Positions 1 to 10,945 of a stretch of 64,000 nucleotides of DNA are shown here, piece by piece (within the stretch, counting starts at the first letter, position 1; every line of letters begins with the position of its first letter). The notes beneath the pieces are model-generated. The model was not told the origin of the DNA, ran no database searches, and worked only from the letters and a program-made list of their open reading frames with translations. The position numbers and the translations under genes were made by a program. The stretch comes from Lepidostoma basale (lineage: Eukaryota; Arthropoda; Insecta; Trichoptera; Lepidostomatidae), in assembly GCA_022606425.2 (NCBI GenBank), contig JAHDVF020001306.1:94422-158421 (forward strand). The letters are read 5' to 3'.

Positions 1-82
1 TCAGCGGAGGGCCGTTATGGAGGAGGCCAAGTCCCACACAGGGATGTAGCGCCGAGAAATGAATGAATGAATGAATGAGAAT
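1..82 (+). pseudogene. 3' terminus of a non-LTR retrotransposon
   Basis: From base 2 the frame reads QRRAVMEEAKSHTGM and stops at TAG (47-49). This resembles the last residues of several arthropod LINE polyproteins (…MEEAKVHxGL). A GAAT tandem tail follows at about 58-80, as in LINEs that end in a short tandem repeat instead of poly(A). The rest of the element lies outside the window. Family assignment is by resemblance only. Confidence 0.55.
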
Positions 83-104
83 TGTCACAGTTAGGACCAA
101 AAGT

Positions 105-270
105 CTTCTTCGAACGTCTGAGATGAGAGTACTGCGTTTAGTAGGGTAGACTCTCAGAGACAGGGTTCGAAACTCTGAAATAAGAGAATCCGGCCAGACG
201 GAAGACATCGTGAGATGAGGTTGGAAAAGACGGCGGCACGGTTCGCTTTGAATAGAGCAAGAATTCACCA
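105..270 (+). pseudogene. LINE reverse-transcriptase C-terminal fragment
   Basis: A broken frame contains LRTSEMRVLRLVG, then TLRDRVRNSEIRESGQTEDI. This is the usual 'T-EM-VLR…TLRDR-RN-EIR' block downstream of the RT domain in LINE polyproteins. Stops interrupt it and no 5' part is present. It is a short, decayed piece directly downstream of another LINE tail. Confidence 0.5.
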
Positions 271-402
271 TTTGGTTGTCCACAATATACGCGTGGGACA
301 TCATCTTCTAGTTTAGACCGCCAAAATTATTTAATAATAACTGGTGTTCCACTCCTCAAGACGACAACTAACGTTTAAGAACAGATCAATGATCTAGAAT
401 AA

Positions 403-765
403 CAGTGGTTCCCAAATTTTTGTGTCACGTGGGCCCCCTGCTGATTTATTTTTATTTTGTGCAGACCCCCTACTTTCGTAATATTGTTTTTTTTTTTTAC
501 AAATTCATCAATAACTATAAACTGAGTTTAAAGCTGACACAGAGAAAAATTAGGCCAGTAGAAAAAAGAACCTTGAATTCGTTGTCGACCTTTTTTTTTG
601 CTCATTCGTGATCCGATTTTCACAAATGAGCAAAAAAAAAAGGTCGCCGCCGATTTCGACCGGCCGATTTTCACGACCCCCTGACGTTGTTCAGGGACCC
701 CCAAATCAATTTTAATTTTCCACGGACCCCTTGAATGATCCCAGGGACCACTTTCGGAACCACTA
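403..765. mobile_element. Non-autonomous hAT-type MITE with flanking direct repeat
   Basis: The ends are inverted: CAGTGGTTCCCAAA on the left and GGAACCACTA on the right, which is the terminal signature of many animal hAT elements. An 11-bp direct repeat, ATCTAGAATAA, lies immediately outside (392-402 and 766-776). It is longer than the usual 8-bp hAT duplication, so part of the match may be chance. Inside are complementary poly-T and poly-A blocks and a GGCCGATTTTCACGA motif. A second copy is at 12305-12731. There is no transposase; a 68-codon frame here is not a gene. Confidence 0.75.
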
Positions 766-776
766 ATCTAGAATAA

Positions 777-1591
777 GATGCAGACAAAGAAGAAAATGTT
801 AACCCACCAACGTAGTATTAACTTTATTGAAGACGTGGAATTCCATTGTAATTTGGCATATATTATACAATAATTAACAACACTGTTTTATTCCACTTTT
901 ATCTATAAAATATTTTTATAGAACCTCCATTCTCGGGTACAAATATATAATCAGTTATACATTTACACCTGAGTATGGAGTTCACCTCAGAAACATGTTG
1001 TGATTGAACTGTTTATTATAAGATACAAAAATATTTGATAAATAAAAGTAGAAAAAAACAGTTTTGTTAATTCTATTCCAAAATTACGTATTATTAAAAT
1101 TTATTATAATTGTATTCCTGAATTATTTTCATAAATTCACGTGTTTTCTATATTTAACATGATTTTTTGATACGTTTGCAGAAGGTAAATAAACTGAATC
1201 TACATAAAAATGGAAATTCAAAATTCCAGGTATTGGGTAAACGAATTACTTTGTTCTGATGAAATGAACCGAAAAGAATTCCCTCGCCTCACGGTATTTT
1301 GTATTGAAGAATGAAGGGGCGGTGAACGATATGGATGTCATGTGTATCTGAACTATTCACATGTAAAATAAAATATGTATACTCTAACTATTGGTCTTAT
1401 TAAGAAATTATCGACAAACTTTTTTTTTGCTATTACAATTATTCGGGATTAACAAACATTTTTTTCTTTATAGAGCTGGATTAATATTTAATATAACATA
1501 AGATTTTCTTCGAAATTAGTCTTGTTTTTACCCTGTTTTAATTGCGAACCTATATTTCAAAGATATTAACTTCTGGTATTTAATGTAATCT
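777..1591. other. AT-rich intergenic DNA, nothing recognised
   Basis: Low-complexity A/T-rich sequence without a supported gene, hairpin or repeat match to the rest of the window. Confidence 0.5.
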
Positions 1592-1750
1592 GACTAACTA
1601 ACCATCACGCTGTCTCGTTACGTAGAAATAATGGACCATCACACTGTTATTTCCAGACATCCTTCTCTCGATTCCTCAACATTCATACATCATACATCGT
1701 GTCATGCACGCACATCGATTTCTCCGACTCCTCACGTGGACATGCAGTAA
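1592..1750 (-). pseudogene. RTE-A 3' fragment
   Basis: Read on the minus strand, this ends with the RTE-A 3' signature (…ACGGCGTGATGGTTAGTTAG). It matches the other copies through the block encoding RRNRRACMTR…MNVEE, with many changes. It is truncated on its 5' side near 1750. No intact frame remains. Confidence 0.6.
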
Positions 1751-2209
1751 CCACTTAGCCACCGCTTTTAATAAAATCTATGGCGATACAATCAAACCTA
1801 ACAGCTTTTCCACACTAGATGTAATACATACTTTCAATCACGGTTGTAGTACAAGATTGCTTGAAAGTATTCCAACTAGGGCTTGCTTTACTTAAAATAC
1901 TCCATCCATCTTTATTGTATGATCTTACTCTCCGTTAGCATTTTCCCCTCATTATTCAAAATTGCTTTCACACATACACTATCAGGAGGATTTCGGTCTG
2001 TTTTCACTTCTTTCCAAAACGGCATAAACTGGTGATGTTTAAATGTGTGGTCACACATAAAACTCCATTTTGTGTTCAATATTGATTTAAACGTTCGTTG
2101 CCTACAATTTTTATAATATTTCATGGGAGTGACATGTTTCGTTTTGCCAGAATGTTATCATATACAATGTGACTATAATATGGAAAAAATAGGCAGAGAA
2201 TAGACTATT
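1751..2209. other. Unassigned AT-rich DNA
   Basis: Short reading frames of 63 and 70 codons occur here, but neither resembles a known protein. No repeat structure was recognised. Confidence 0.4.
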
Positions 2210-2460
2210 CTATCCTGACATACATCTGGTGCATCTATCCATATATCGTAACATGCAAGCTCGTCGATTTTTCCGACTTCGAACATAACCGCATTTTAGT
2301 AATTGATTATGCTACGTTTCTTTCGGCCGTCCTCGGCTTCTTTTTTCATTCACACTGCTTGTAAGTACACCATTTTTAACCACTCTTCTCTCACATATTC
2401 GTTATGTATGTCTTAACCATCTGAGGGATTTTTTTTAAATTTTACTTCAATCATATGCCT
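2210..2460 (-). pseudogene. Old RTE-A-like remnant
   Basis: The minus strand matches the older RTE-A variant at 51029-51325: the cTCGTCGATTTTTCCGACTTCGAA block, then a GRPRR-type region and the 'ACCATCTGAGGG' block. It is heavily diverged, with no open frame and no visible tail. Confidence 0.45.
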
Positions 2461-3169
2461 TACATTCCTTACTTATTTCTATGATCGGTATTGTTTCATA
2501 TACATAGTTTTCCCGAATACTCTTTTCGGTAATATAATTTCTACGGAATTTATTCTACTTTTATCCCTCTTCTGCCAGCTCTAAGCTTTATTTTCATACA
2601 CAAGGGTCCCACTTTAAATGGATTCGTGTTAATACATATTATTCGTAAAGAAAGATACCATCTGGTCACAACATCTGTACTGCTATACGAGTGTTGTGGA
2701 CTGCCACAATTCCAAAACATTACATTTTCAATTTCATAATACGTGCAATAACTCAGAGTTTAAGTGGAAACATAAAGTCAGATCACGACAAGCTCAGTCG
2801 GAGTTTTCATGACTTTTTTACAAGTTCAATTATACTTTAATACGAGCGTTCTAAGGATGAAATAAAGGTTAAATGGGTTGACATACCAGAAAGTTATGTT
2901 TTTACGAGATCTTGTGTAAGAAAAGTTATTTTTCAAGTATAGATATGTATTATAGTCAAATATTACAGAAAGCAATGTTGTAAATCTCCACATCAAACAT
3001 TAAATATTGTAGAAAACGTACGTTATCTAGAAGCTATAATATTATTATCTTATTTTATGGATGTCATGTGATATACCTACTCGTATATGTATTATAGCTA
3101 TACAAATATATCAAATAAATAAAAAATGTTAAAAATCTTTTCAAAATGTATATTTAGTTAAAATCCACT
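2461..3169. other. AT-rich DNA, nothing recognised
   Basis: No supported feature. Confidence 0.4.
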
Positions 3170-3280
3170 AATGTTTGTGTCTTCGACTGGTTTCGGCGGC
3201 TCGCTGCCATCTTCTTCTCACCAGATCAAAAAATATTACTCCTTTAAAAGACAATAAAACTAAATAATACACTTTTCCCT
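3170..3280 (-). repeat. Hammerhead-like element, family C, single arm
   Basis: On the minus strand, 3184-3216 reads GAAGA, T, GGCAGCGAGCCGCC, GAAA, CCAGTCG. This has the layout of the hammerhead-like motifs elsewhere in the window: a broken CTGAAGA box, stem II, GAAA, short stem III. The downstream arm (GAAGACACAAACATT) matches the copies at 33.7 and 43.3 kb. Unlike those copies, no inverted partner is visible. Core bases are mutated, so activity is not expected. Confidence 0.5.
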
Positions 3281-3432
3281 CATAAATAAATATAATAATT
3301 TAATTTGAAAAGAGAACTTCCTTGTGATGTGGGGCCAGGAGATTCGCCTCCTGCCAACACCTCGCCGACCCTCTATTTTTCCCTCAATTATCAGGTGCAG
3401 CAATTCATATTTCTCCCCCTGATCACATGACC

Positions 3433-3625
3433 TTAATACGCTACTTCCGGGCTTGAATATTGGTCAACAAATCTCTCAGCTCTGGCTCTCTGAAGAACAT
3501 TTATGTTGCTGACCATATCGGTCCAAAGGATGTGCAACATTTTATGATGCAGCCATATTTTAAATACCTCCAGCCGGTCCATGATGCCAAGTTTTAAGGC
3601 CAATGATTCAACACCAATGAAATGA
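3433..3625 (-). pseudogene. LINE C-terminal fragment
   Basis: The minus strand encodes IMDRLEVFKIWLHHKML, then WTDMVSNINVLQRARAE. This matches the block in the better copy at 34457-34879 (LMNRLEAFEMWLHRRMLRVPWTDMV). That block lies after the RT domain in a LINE polyprotein. Truncated at both ends. Confidence 0.65.
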
Positions 3626-3679
3626 AACAAACATCTGACCATTATTTTATTAATTTGAGAATATTTTTATTGAAATTAA

Positions 3680-4297
3680 CCTTAAACGCCCGTGCGCCGC
3701 GTACAATAAAGGTAGCCCACTGCCCAAGCAAATATTCGCACGACTTACGACCTACGCGTAGCTGTTATAAAAATAATTATATCTCTAAAATTAGTCATCA
3801 CATTTTGGTAAACTGAAAAGTATTATCAAAATAAAAAAAATGTTTACAAATTAAAAAAGTTTTATTGTAATTTTTCACGTTTGAAAAATTACAATAAAGC
3901 TTCTGAAAAACATAAAAAAATCAAATTTAAGCATATGGCATAATTTAAAACCTTTGTCTATGCAAATACCTATTTTAGGCAGTGGTGTAGATTGTGTATT
4001 TTACTAGGCGAACCGTAATAAAACAACGCATATCCCAAGAGTGAACCTTGTACACCAGGTATAAACACTAATATCGCATCATGACAAAAATATTTATCGG
4101 AACGGAAATTAAAATTATGGATCGGTACCTCAAAGATATTATTTACGTAAGCTAACATTCATATGTTGAATACTATAGTCATTAATCAGTGTAATCCGAT
4201 AGCGAAATGCACCATAGTCACGAGTCCCGTACGGGACCGGTGGGCATTAAGCGAAGCAAATCCGCGGTCCCGGGCGGGACCACTGGGCGTCTAAAGG
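3680..4297. mobile_element. TTAA-flanked MITE, piggyBac type
   Basis: TTAA occurs at both edges (3676-3679 and 4298-4301). The termini are inverted: CCTTAAACGCCC on the left against the complement of GGGCGTCTAAAGG on the right. TTAA duplication with CCYTTTA-type ends is characteristic of piggyBac-superfamily elements. Inside are a hairpin (about 3862-3897, ATTGTAATTTTTCA against its complement) and, near the right end, two GC-rich repeats of the form GGTCCCGNNCGGGACC. No transposase is recognised; a 62-codon minus-strand frame is unassigned. Confidence 0.65.
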
Positions 4298-4301
4298 TTA
4301 A

Positions 4302-5571
4302 TAAACATTTCAAATAATTTTGAATAAAAAGCCTTTCATTAAATAAAAATATTTATACCTAAGTTGAGGTAATTCACTGTGAATATACATATGTACATAT
4401 AAAAACACGTGAACCCAACATTGGACACACACGTGTAGTATTTTTTGCGTATCCTTGAACCATGCCTCTTTTTTTTAAAGTAAAATGTTAATAAAATATG
4501 AAATAGTTATTTTACAAGCGCCTGCCCTTAAAAACACACAACAGTATCAGATGTTGAAGTAAATATCAAATTCACAAAGAAATGCAGGGAATTTTACGAA
4601 TACCGTCAAGCTTTTTACACAATACGAGATAAGGTTTTATTAGAATTTGTTACGTGACACTTATTTAATAACACAAACTTCTAGGGATTGTCGTAAATAA
4701 TATTTTATTCTCAAATATTCCATAAAAATCACTGATTGATAGAACATGTAAATACTTCATGACTTCTTTGAAACTCAACAAAACAATAATTTTGATTATT
4801 AAAATACGTTTAAAGAAGTTCATAGCAAATTTATAAAGGATTTTTTTAAAATAATAACCATTTTGTTTTATTCCACTTGTTCTTCTATTTCCGAAAAGTT
4901 TCGGTAGCTCGTTGTAACTATCTGGTATATTTATTTATTTGGTAATAAACATCGATTGTATTACATGCAGAACAAATATAATAAGTTCATTTACATCTTA
5001 TCATAAATATAAATGATTAGAAGAGTTAACATACTAATTGAAATTGAAGTTGAATAAAATTCAAACAAAAATAAAGTAATATTTTAAAGAGTCAATGAAA
5101 ATATTAAAAAAAGTAAAGTAACATTATAATTTTATTTACGACGAAAATTTCTTTCAATCATTTTGTTAAATCGCATTCGTTCAGATGGAAAACATCGATG
5201 TTAAGAAAGCACTTATTATTGCTATCACATATACGAGTATTTTTTGTTTCTTGAATAATGGTATAAAACTCCGCATTGAATGTTAAATATTAATGAAAAT
5301 GGTTGTTTTCTAGAAGTTTTATTATATTCCAAGAATGTGACACTTCTACAAAAAAGAGACGTTTTCTTTAATATAAAATATTCTGGTATCTACATCAAAA
5401 TTAGCATTTCTCCACCAGCATTCCAAATACTCGAATAAGCTTAAGAAAATCCTCTATCAGAAGATGATATCGAGATGGCGAACTGGAAGAACAATTGTAT
5501 TATAATAAAACTAAACATATATTAATAATAAAATGCATATACTGATTAAAATTTATTTTCATTATTTAATA
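4302..5571. other. AT-rich DNA, nothing recognised
   Basis: About 1.3 kb of low-complexity A/T-rich sequence with no supported element. Confidence 0.4.
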
Positions 5572-6307
5572 CATAGGTTCCCAACCTTTCCTGGACTAAC
5601 GCCCTCCTTATAAGAAAAAACAATATCCAACGCCTCCCTCCCATAATTTTACACCAAATATTCAAATATTGTGCATGTTATCTATATTTCAATATAGTAG
5701 AAAAATGTTTATTAAAAATTAATACAAATTCAACAAGCAATGAAAAATTAGATACTTACTTAGATAGTTAGTTGGTATGTACTAACTAACTAACTAACTA
5801 ACCATCACGCCGTCTCCCCGAAGGGGTAGGCAGAAAGAATGGGCGGCCACACTTTTCTTTCCATACATATTTCTCTCGCTTCCTCAACATCCCTCGGTCT
5901 TCCTCTATTTCTGGTTCCATTTACATCGTTAACATATAATTTTTTTACCATTCTTTCTTCATTCAATCTTTCCATATGTCCAAACCATCTTAATGATCCG
6001 TTCATTATTTTGTTCATACCACCATCATTCGCACCGCATTCACTTCTTATATTTTCATTCGACACTCTATCATACACAGAGTATCCACACATTCGTCTAA
6101 GAGATCTCATTTCTACTGTATTTCTACTTATGTACGCGATAAAAATAGTTATTTATGAAAACGTAATTTGTACAGTATTTTTCTTTGGAATTTCTTTAAC
6201 GCCTCTGATTGTCAAACAACACCCATTTGCCTTTGGGCCCGCTACCGCCCCCATTGAAGTCTCCAGCGCCCCCTGGGGGGCGGTATCACCTCCGTTGGGA
6301 ACCTCTG
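5572..6307. mobile_element. hAT-type non-autonomous element split by RTE-A
   Basis: The ends CATAGGTTCCCAACC and GTTGGGAACCTCTG are inverted copies of a hAT-like terminus. The right part is marked by runs of GCCCCC and GGGGGCG. The element is interrupted at 5783-6128 by an RTE-A copy; without it the element is about 390 bp. Its 8-bp flanks agree at only 5 positions, so the duplication is weak. The right half recurs at 18681-18795. Confidence 0.65.
5783..6128 (-). pseudogene. RTE-A C-terminal fragment with in-frame deletion
   Basis: The minus strand has an open frame (6110-5805, 101 codons) running MRSLRRMCGYSVYDRV … GSLRWFGHMERL … NRGRPR / DVEEAREIC … SAYPFGETA, then stop and the (GTTA)n tail. 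Relative to the copy at 10471-10945, about 35 codons are missing cleanly between RGRPR and VEEARE, yet the frame stays open. The direct repeat TATGTAC (5776-5782 and 6129-6135) flanks the insertion. The fragment is the region after the RT of an APE-type LINE and is not functional alone. Confidence 0.8.
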
Positions 6308-7469
6308 GTCCAATATACCAAATTGTTTTTTTTTATTGTTGAATTGCAATTAAAGCAAGTTAAATTCAGGTCAAGGTGAATACTATTAGACTTTTTAAAT
6401 TAATTTTATGACATAAATGCAGATAAGGAAATGATTTATCAAGGATTTTATGTGTGTTAATGCCCTTTATTTATAGTGTCGATGCCAGACTGCTATAACA
6501 ATATGATGACAACGTTTGACGGTCATATAATAGTATGTCAATATACCACTTGTCGTGTACAAATATATGATAATGTTAAAAACACATGTGCCATATCAAG
6601 ACATATTTGTTATGATGGAATCAATATCATCCAACTTTATTAGTAAACAAAGAGTTTCATTTTAAAAATCACTTTAATTATTTTATTTTATCTAAGATTC
6701 ACGGAAACGCCAGTTATATTATTTCGTCACGTTAGGCCTAATTCATATTGTGAAACATACGACTCCCTTAAAAATAATTACTTTATACGAAGTTTTTTTT
6801 TAAGAAAACTAAGATCTCGTTTACTTACTTTATCTCTATCAAATATTTAAGTCATAATACAATTAGTAATGTATTGTATTAAACATGTAATACTACTACA
6901 TTTTTTCACTTTAAAACGATAAGAAATAAGAACATAAATAAATACAAAAAATTAAAAATAAGATAAGCAAATTAAAAAATAATTATCTGATTAACGACTT
7001 ATTTCGGAAAGCTTTATTTGCATTATAATAAACTTCTCGATAGACAATTGTTAAAAAAAAAACTGGCATCATATTTTTCCGATATTACGTATCTTGACAC
7101 ATATAAGAATAAAAAAACACATACTAAACGAGGACATTAATTTATTTATATGTAAGATCAAACGGAGGAATTGAATTAACTGAGTGGGCGTGATATGCAT
7201 CATATTTCAGTGAACAGATCGATTACTTCTAATGAGGCAATAATGTCAATATTTGTGTAAATTTTGCGAGCTTCATCAAATACAAGGGGGTTGTACTCGT
7301 ATGAATCTGTTCAATATTACCGCAAACCAATAAGCTTTTCGCATTTTATATTTATGAAAGGATTAATAAAATTGTCTGTTTGTCATTTTTGTTTATTGGT
7401 ATAGTATATTTAAAAATAGGAAAATTATTACAAGAAAAAGTAGTATTAAAAAGCTTGCTCATTGACATA
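6308..7469. other. AT-rich DNA, nothing recognised
   Basis: No supported gene or element. Confidence 0.4.
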
Positions 7470-7700
7470 TAAAACTTCTCACTCTTGCTCACATGCTGGG
7501 TGTTTCTCAATATTGTAGCATATATGCATCTTCCAATTGTCAGACGTGGTGGTCGTAAGAAGGGAGGAATGGGGAATGTTGTTAGCATAAAGCGATCGCT
7601 TAACCCAACCAATGACAGGTCATAAGTCCTGTAAGCGCCTCGGCCACCATATTCTGTTCCTAGAAAACAATTTACATCTTCGTCTCTATTGAAATATAAT
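7470..7700 (-). repeat. Dispersed repeat X, copy 1
   Basis: Shared with 37150-37380 and, as an inverted pair, with 54021-54310. Hallmarks in order are GTGGTCGTAAGAAGG, CTTAACCCAACCAATGACAG, GGCCACCATATTCTGTT and CTTCGTCTCTATTGAAATA. It lies in a 118-codon minus-strand frame, but the other copies do not keep that frame, so it is unlikely to be coding. Class unknown. Confidence 0.65.
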
Positions 7701-8509
7701 ACACTCATACAGATTTTTTTAAATAATTAAACATTTTAGTGTTTCATCAAAATATTGCAGTGCCCGATGTGAGTATTTATCGACATTTTATCAACTGGGG
7801 TCGAAAGGCTACGCAAAAAAGGTGAACGATGCACTGCTGGTAGTGGCATTCAATTCATGACCCAATTTTTCTCATTAATCCGATTACTTCAAGTACTGTA
7901 CACAAAGAAACCCCCGTGCATTCAACCTAGCGCAGCGGTGTGCAGGTGACACCAGTACAGAGATGGCATAACAAAGCCTTAACAAAACAATTGACCGTAA
8001 GACCGAATTCACTTTCATAAATGGGGCAAGTTATCGACGATTATTTTTATTACTATTAACATTATTTTAATTATCCTGGCAGCAATCACTTTAAACGAGG
8101 TCTTCAAATATAATGCTCGGACATTTGTTAATTTACGTATATAGTTTCATCATTTATTTTATTTAATCTAACTTTTCGGAATCACTTCTCAATTTTTTAC
8201 TTTGAGATATGCTTTGATGACACTTGCTGGGATTATAAATGTAATGGCGTGAAATCGATTTTCTACAAAATAAATCTCGGTTATGTTTTTCTCGCAAATG
8301 TGTCTACGGTAATATGCTAAAAATTATCAGAATTATAACAAGTGTGATTAATAAGAACTAACTTATAGATGACATTATCCGTGATTATAATATCCGATTG
8401 CCATTATAATATAATGTCCTAAAAGGTTAATTTTGATTTACATTACACTCATAAATTTAAATTATTTTGTTGAATCGAGCCAACTCGATATGAAGAGTAT
8501 AGCTATCAT
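7701..8509. other. AT-rich DNA, nothing recognised
   Basis: No supported feature. Confidence 0.4.
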
Positions 8510-8677
8510 ATTGATGTCCGTGATATGTGATAGGTAACGAATCTATCGCCATTTTATTGTCACGTGAATGACAAACAACAACAGTGTGCAAATCACACTG
8601 CCATCGCCGGTAATCGAACCCGTGAACTTTGGTGTGGCAGTCAAAGCACTTACAACTCGGCCACGATGGTCGTTATC
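8510..8677 (-). mobile_element. tRNA-derived SINE
   Basis: The minus strand starts GACCATCGTGGCCGAGTTG (A-box-like TGGCCGAGTTG). It continues with GACTGCCACACC and a B-box-like GGTTCGATTACCGG, then the family body (GTGATTTGCACAC, CACGTGACAATAAAATGGCG). A and B boxes mark an internal RNA polymerase III promoter derived from a tRNA gene. The 3' end with GTATAC and the A-rich tail is missing. Confidence 0.75.
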
Positions 8678-9204
8678 TAATATATAAAAAAAAAACAATA
8701 TACAATAATCAAACTAAGCAAGGGTTTAATTGTAATTCACCATTATTAACGTGCTAAGTTGGTACGATCGAGGTGTTTAGTTAAATGATTATATGAGAAA
8801 ACCGAAAGAATATTTTTCTATAAAATGTCATAATGCGTCATGTTGCAATGACACCAGTAATACTACTGATAAGTCTAACTCTCCATCGTCCACGAGTGCT
8901 TTCGTAGACCTTGCGAACTCCGTGCAATATGATCTCAGACAATACCAGCATTATCATAGCAAATGGAGAGTGGACGAATGACGAATTTCTAGCGCTACGA
9001 AACTGGATTCACACGCTTAAGGGGAGAGAACCTCAACGAAAATTCTTCAGAGAGGCATGGGGAAACCACTATAGATATAATTTCCTTAAGTCATCGCTAC
9101 GAAGAGGAATCAAGACATGGCGACCATTGAAAAAATCGAGAGAGAAAATGCCCGCGTCAGAGATTCATACTGTCAAGTGATAGTCTACTCCGGAAGGACC
9201 AGAT
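8678..9204 (+). other. Unrecognised overlapping reading frames
   Basis: Two frames of 62 and 89 codons (8793-8981 and 8911-9180) overlap just upstream of a LINE fragment. The second reads …GEWTNDEFLALRNWIHTLKG…. I do not recognise either. They may be the frameshifted upstream part of another mobile-element protein. Base composition is less A/T-rich than the flanks. Confidence 0.3.
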
Positions 9205-9943
9205 ATGATACTGGGGGAAGAGGAATACGAAATTGAGGATATGTTTACACAAAGTGATAGAGGCGCCTACAAGTACATAATTGAATTTGTTTTTAGGAAT
9301 GCCAAGATATTTTCGAACACACAGGTACTTCGGGTGTTGTATAATTCCCTGGTAAGAAGTCGGCTGGAATATAGTTCCGTTATTTGGTCACCGCCTGGGA
9401 TCCGATATTCTCTGATGGTGGAGCGAGTGCTGAAAAAATTTCTGCGCTTTCTTTACCTCAGGGAGCGCGGTTATTACCCGTGGCTCTTTCCGACTGAATT
9501 CTTGCTAGGTATGCTAAGCTACCAATCATTGGAGAGAAGGAGGAACATTCACTTGGGAGTTCACTTCTTTCAGCTGATTGGCGGCCGTATACAGAACTCG
9601 GATGTCCTGAGTGATGTAGGTCTGTTTGTCCCTGATAATTACCTTCGTCAAAGACAGCACAGATTGTTTTATTTGCCACGCTGCAGAACCAACCTGCCAA
9701 TGGTTATGCCTGTGGGTAGGGCAATCTTATTGCTTAATCGGATCGCCTCGGAGGTCGACATATTTCGTGATAGTGTGTGTTGCCTCAGGGATGCAATATC
9801 AATGTTATGATTTTTTCTTATTCTGAAGCTTAATTTCTATTTTTTTAATGCTTCTCTGTTTATAATGTAATTGCAAACGATTTGGAATTGTATGTCAGTA
9901 ATGTTTGTGATTATTATCGAAATAAATAAATGAAATGAAATGA
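9205..9943 (+). pseudogene. LINE (Jockey/CR1-like) RT C-terminal fragment
   Basis: The open frame to 9810 contains LRVLYNSLVRSRLEYSSVIW, then VLKKFLRFLYLRERGYYP, LLGMLSYQSLERRR, FVPDNYLRQRQHRLFYLPRCRT. This is the RT thumb and tail of APE-type LINEs of the Jockey/CR1 kind ('LYxSLVRSxLEYxSVIW'). The recognisable part begins about 25 codons in, so the first ATG is not a real start. The RT active site is absent. The 3' end is AAATAAATGAAATGAAATG (about 9921-9940), a short tandem tail. A second copy lies at 51866-52300. Confidence 0.8.
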
Positions 9944-10470
9944 AAATATAATATATGTATTATATTATAATATATATACAATTAAAATATACATACAAAA
10001 ATCAATACTCGAAACACATGCCATGGATTCGTTGAATTTTTGATCTCTTCGAAAAAACGAGAATTTACATATGTAACATAAGAATGAACAAATACTATTA
10101 AATGTTTTAAATACATTGCTATGGTATAGGATGTCTATTTCTGGGAATGGTTGTGTCACCCAGTTTATCTAGTAGTTATGTTTAGCCATGAAATGGCTTC
10201 AACTAGCGTGACTGAAATATCAAGACGTTTTGACCAATGCTTGGAAACATTATTTGTAATGGCTTAAATGAGATATTTACAGGACACAAATTAACTATTT
10301 TCTTGGAAATAAAAAATGAAAAAGTGAATATTAAATACCCTGTTCTTCATTCAAGTCCCCATATAAAACAATTAAGTTCTGGGAATAGTTAATGATTGAA
10401 AGCTTACTTTTTTCACGATAAAATTAGTCAGATAAAATATCAAAGAAATATGTTTGTTTACAATTTTACA
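9944..10470. other. AT-rich DNA, nothing recognised
   Basis: No supported feature. Confidence 0.4.
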
Positions 10471-10945
10471 TGTTTCATTACGTTACTGGCAAAAGAAGGA
10501 TGAAAGTAGAATAAATGTAGTAGAAATGAGATCTCTAAGACGAATGTGTGGCAAATCTGTATATGATAGAGTGACAAATGCAAGTATAAGAAGTGAATGT
10601 GGTGCGAATGAAAGTGTTATGAACAAAATAAGGAAAGGGTCATTAAGATGGCTTGGACACATGGAAAGAATGAGTGAAGACAGAATGGTAAAGAAGGTAC
10701 ATGTAAACGGCGTGAACGGAGCTAGAAATAGAGGAAGGCCGAGGAAAACGTGGCACGATCAAATCAATCAAATATTGAATGTCGGACACGTGAGGAGTCG
10801 GAGAAATCGACGTGCGTGTATGACAAGATGTATGAATGTAGAGGAAGCGAGAGAAGTATGTCAGGACAGAACAGTGTGGCGTTCCATTCTTTCTGCCTAC
10901 CCCTCCGGGGAGACGGCGTGATGGTTCGTTAGTTAGTTAGTTAGA
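10471..10945 (+). pseudogene. RTE-A C-terminal fragment, longest open copy
   Basis: An open frame runs to the stop at 10919-10921 and is the least damaged RTE-A C-terminus here. It holds VVEMRSLRRMCGKSVYDRV, GSLRWLGHMERMSEDRMVKK, NRGRPRKTWHDQINQI, RRNRRACMTRCMNVEEAREV and SAYPSGETA. The stop is followed by GGTTCG and four TTAG repeats. Homology begins near 10471; the first ATG at 10454 is in flanking DNA. This is the region after RT in a LINE polyprotein; the endonuclease and RT core are absent. The family style is typical of Lepidoptera in my recollection. Confidence 0.85.

Noticed and set aside
405..611. 68-codon plus-strand frame
   Set aside because: Lies inside the hAT-type MITE; low-complexity poly-T translation, not conserved in the second copy.
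1704..1895. 63-codon plus-strand frame
   Set aside because: Starts inside an RTE-A fragment on the opposite strand and runs into unassigned DNA; no protein resemblance.
7352..7708. 118-codon minus-strand frame as a gene
   Set aside because: Covers repeat X; the frame is not preserved in the copies at 37 and 54 kb.
10454..10470. ATG at 10454 as the start of a protein
   Set aside because: RTE-A homology begins after it; the leading codons are flanking DNA that happens to be in frame.
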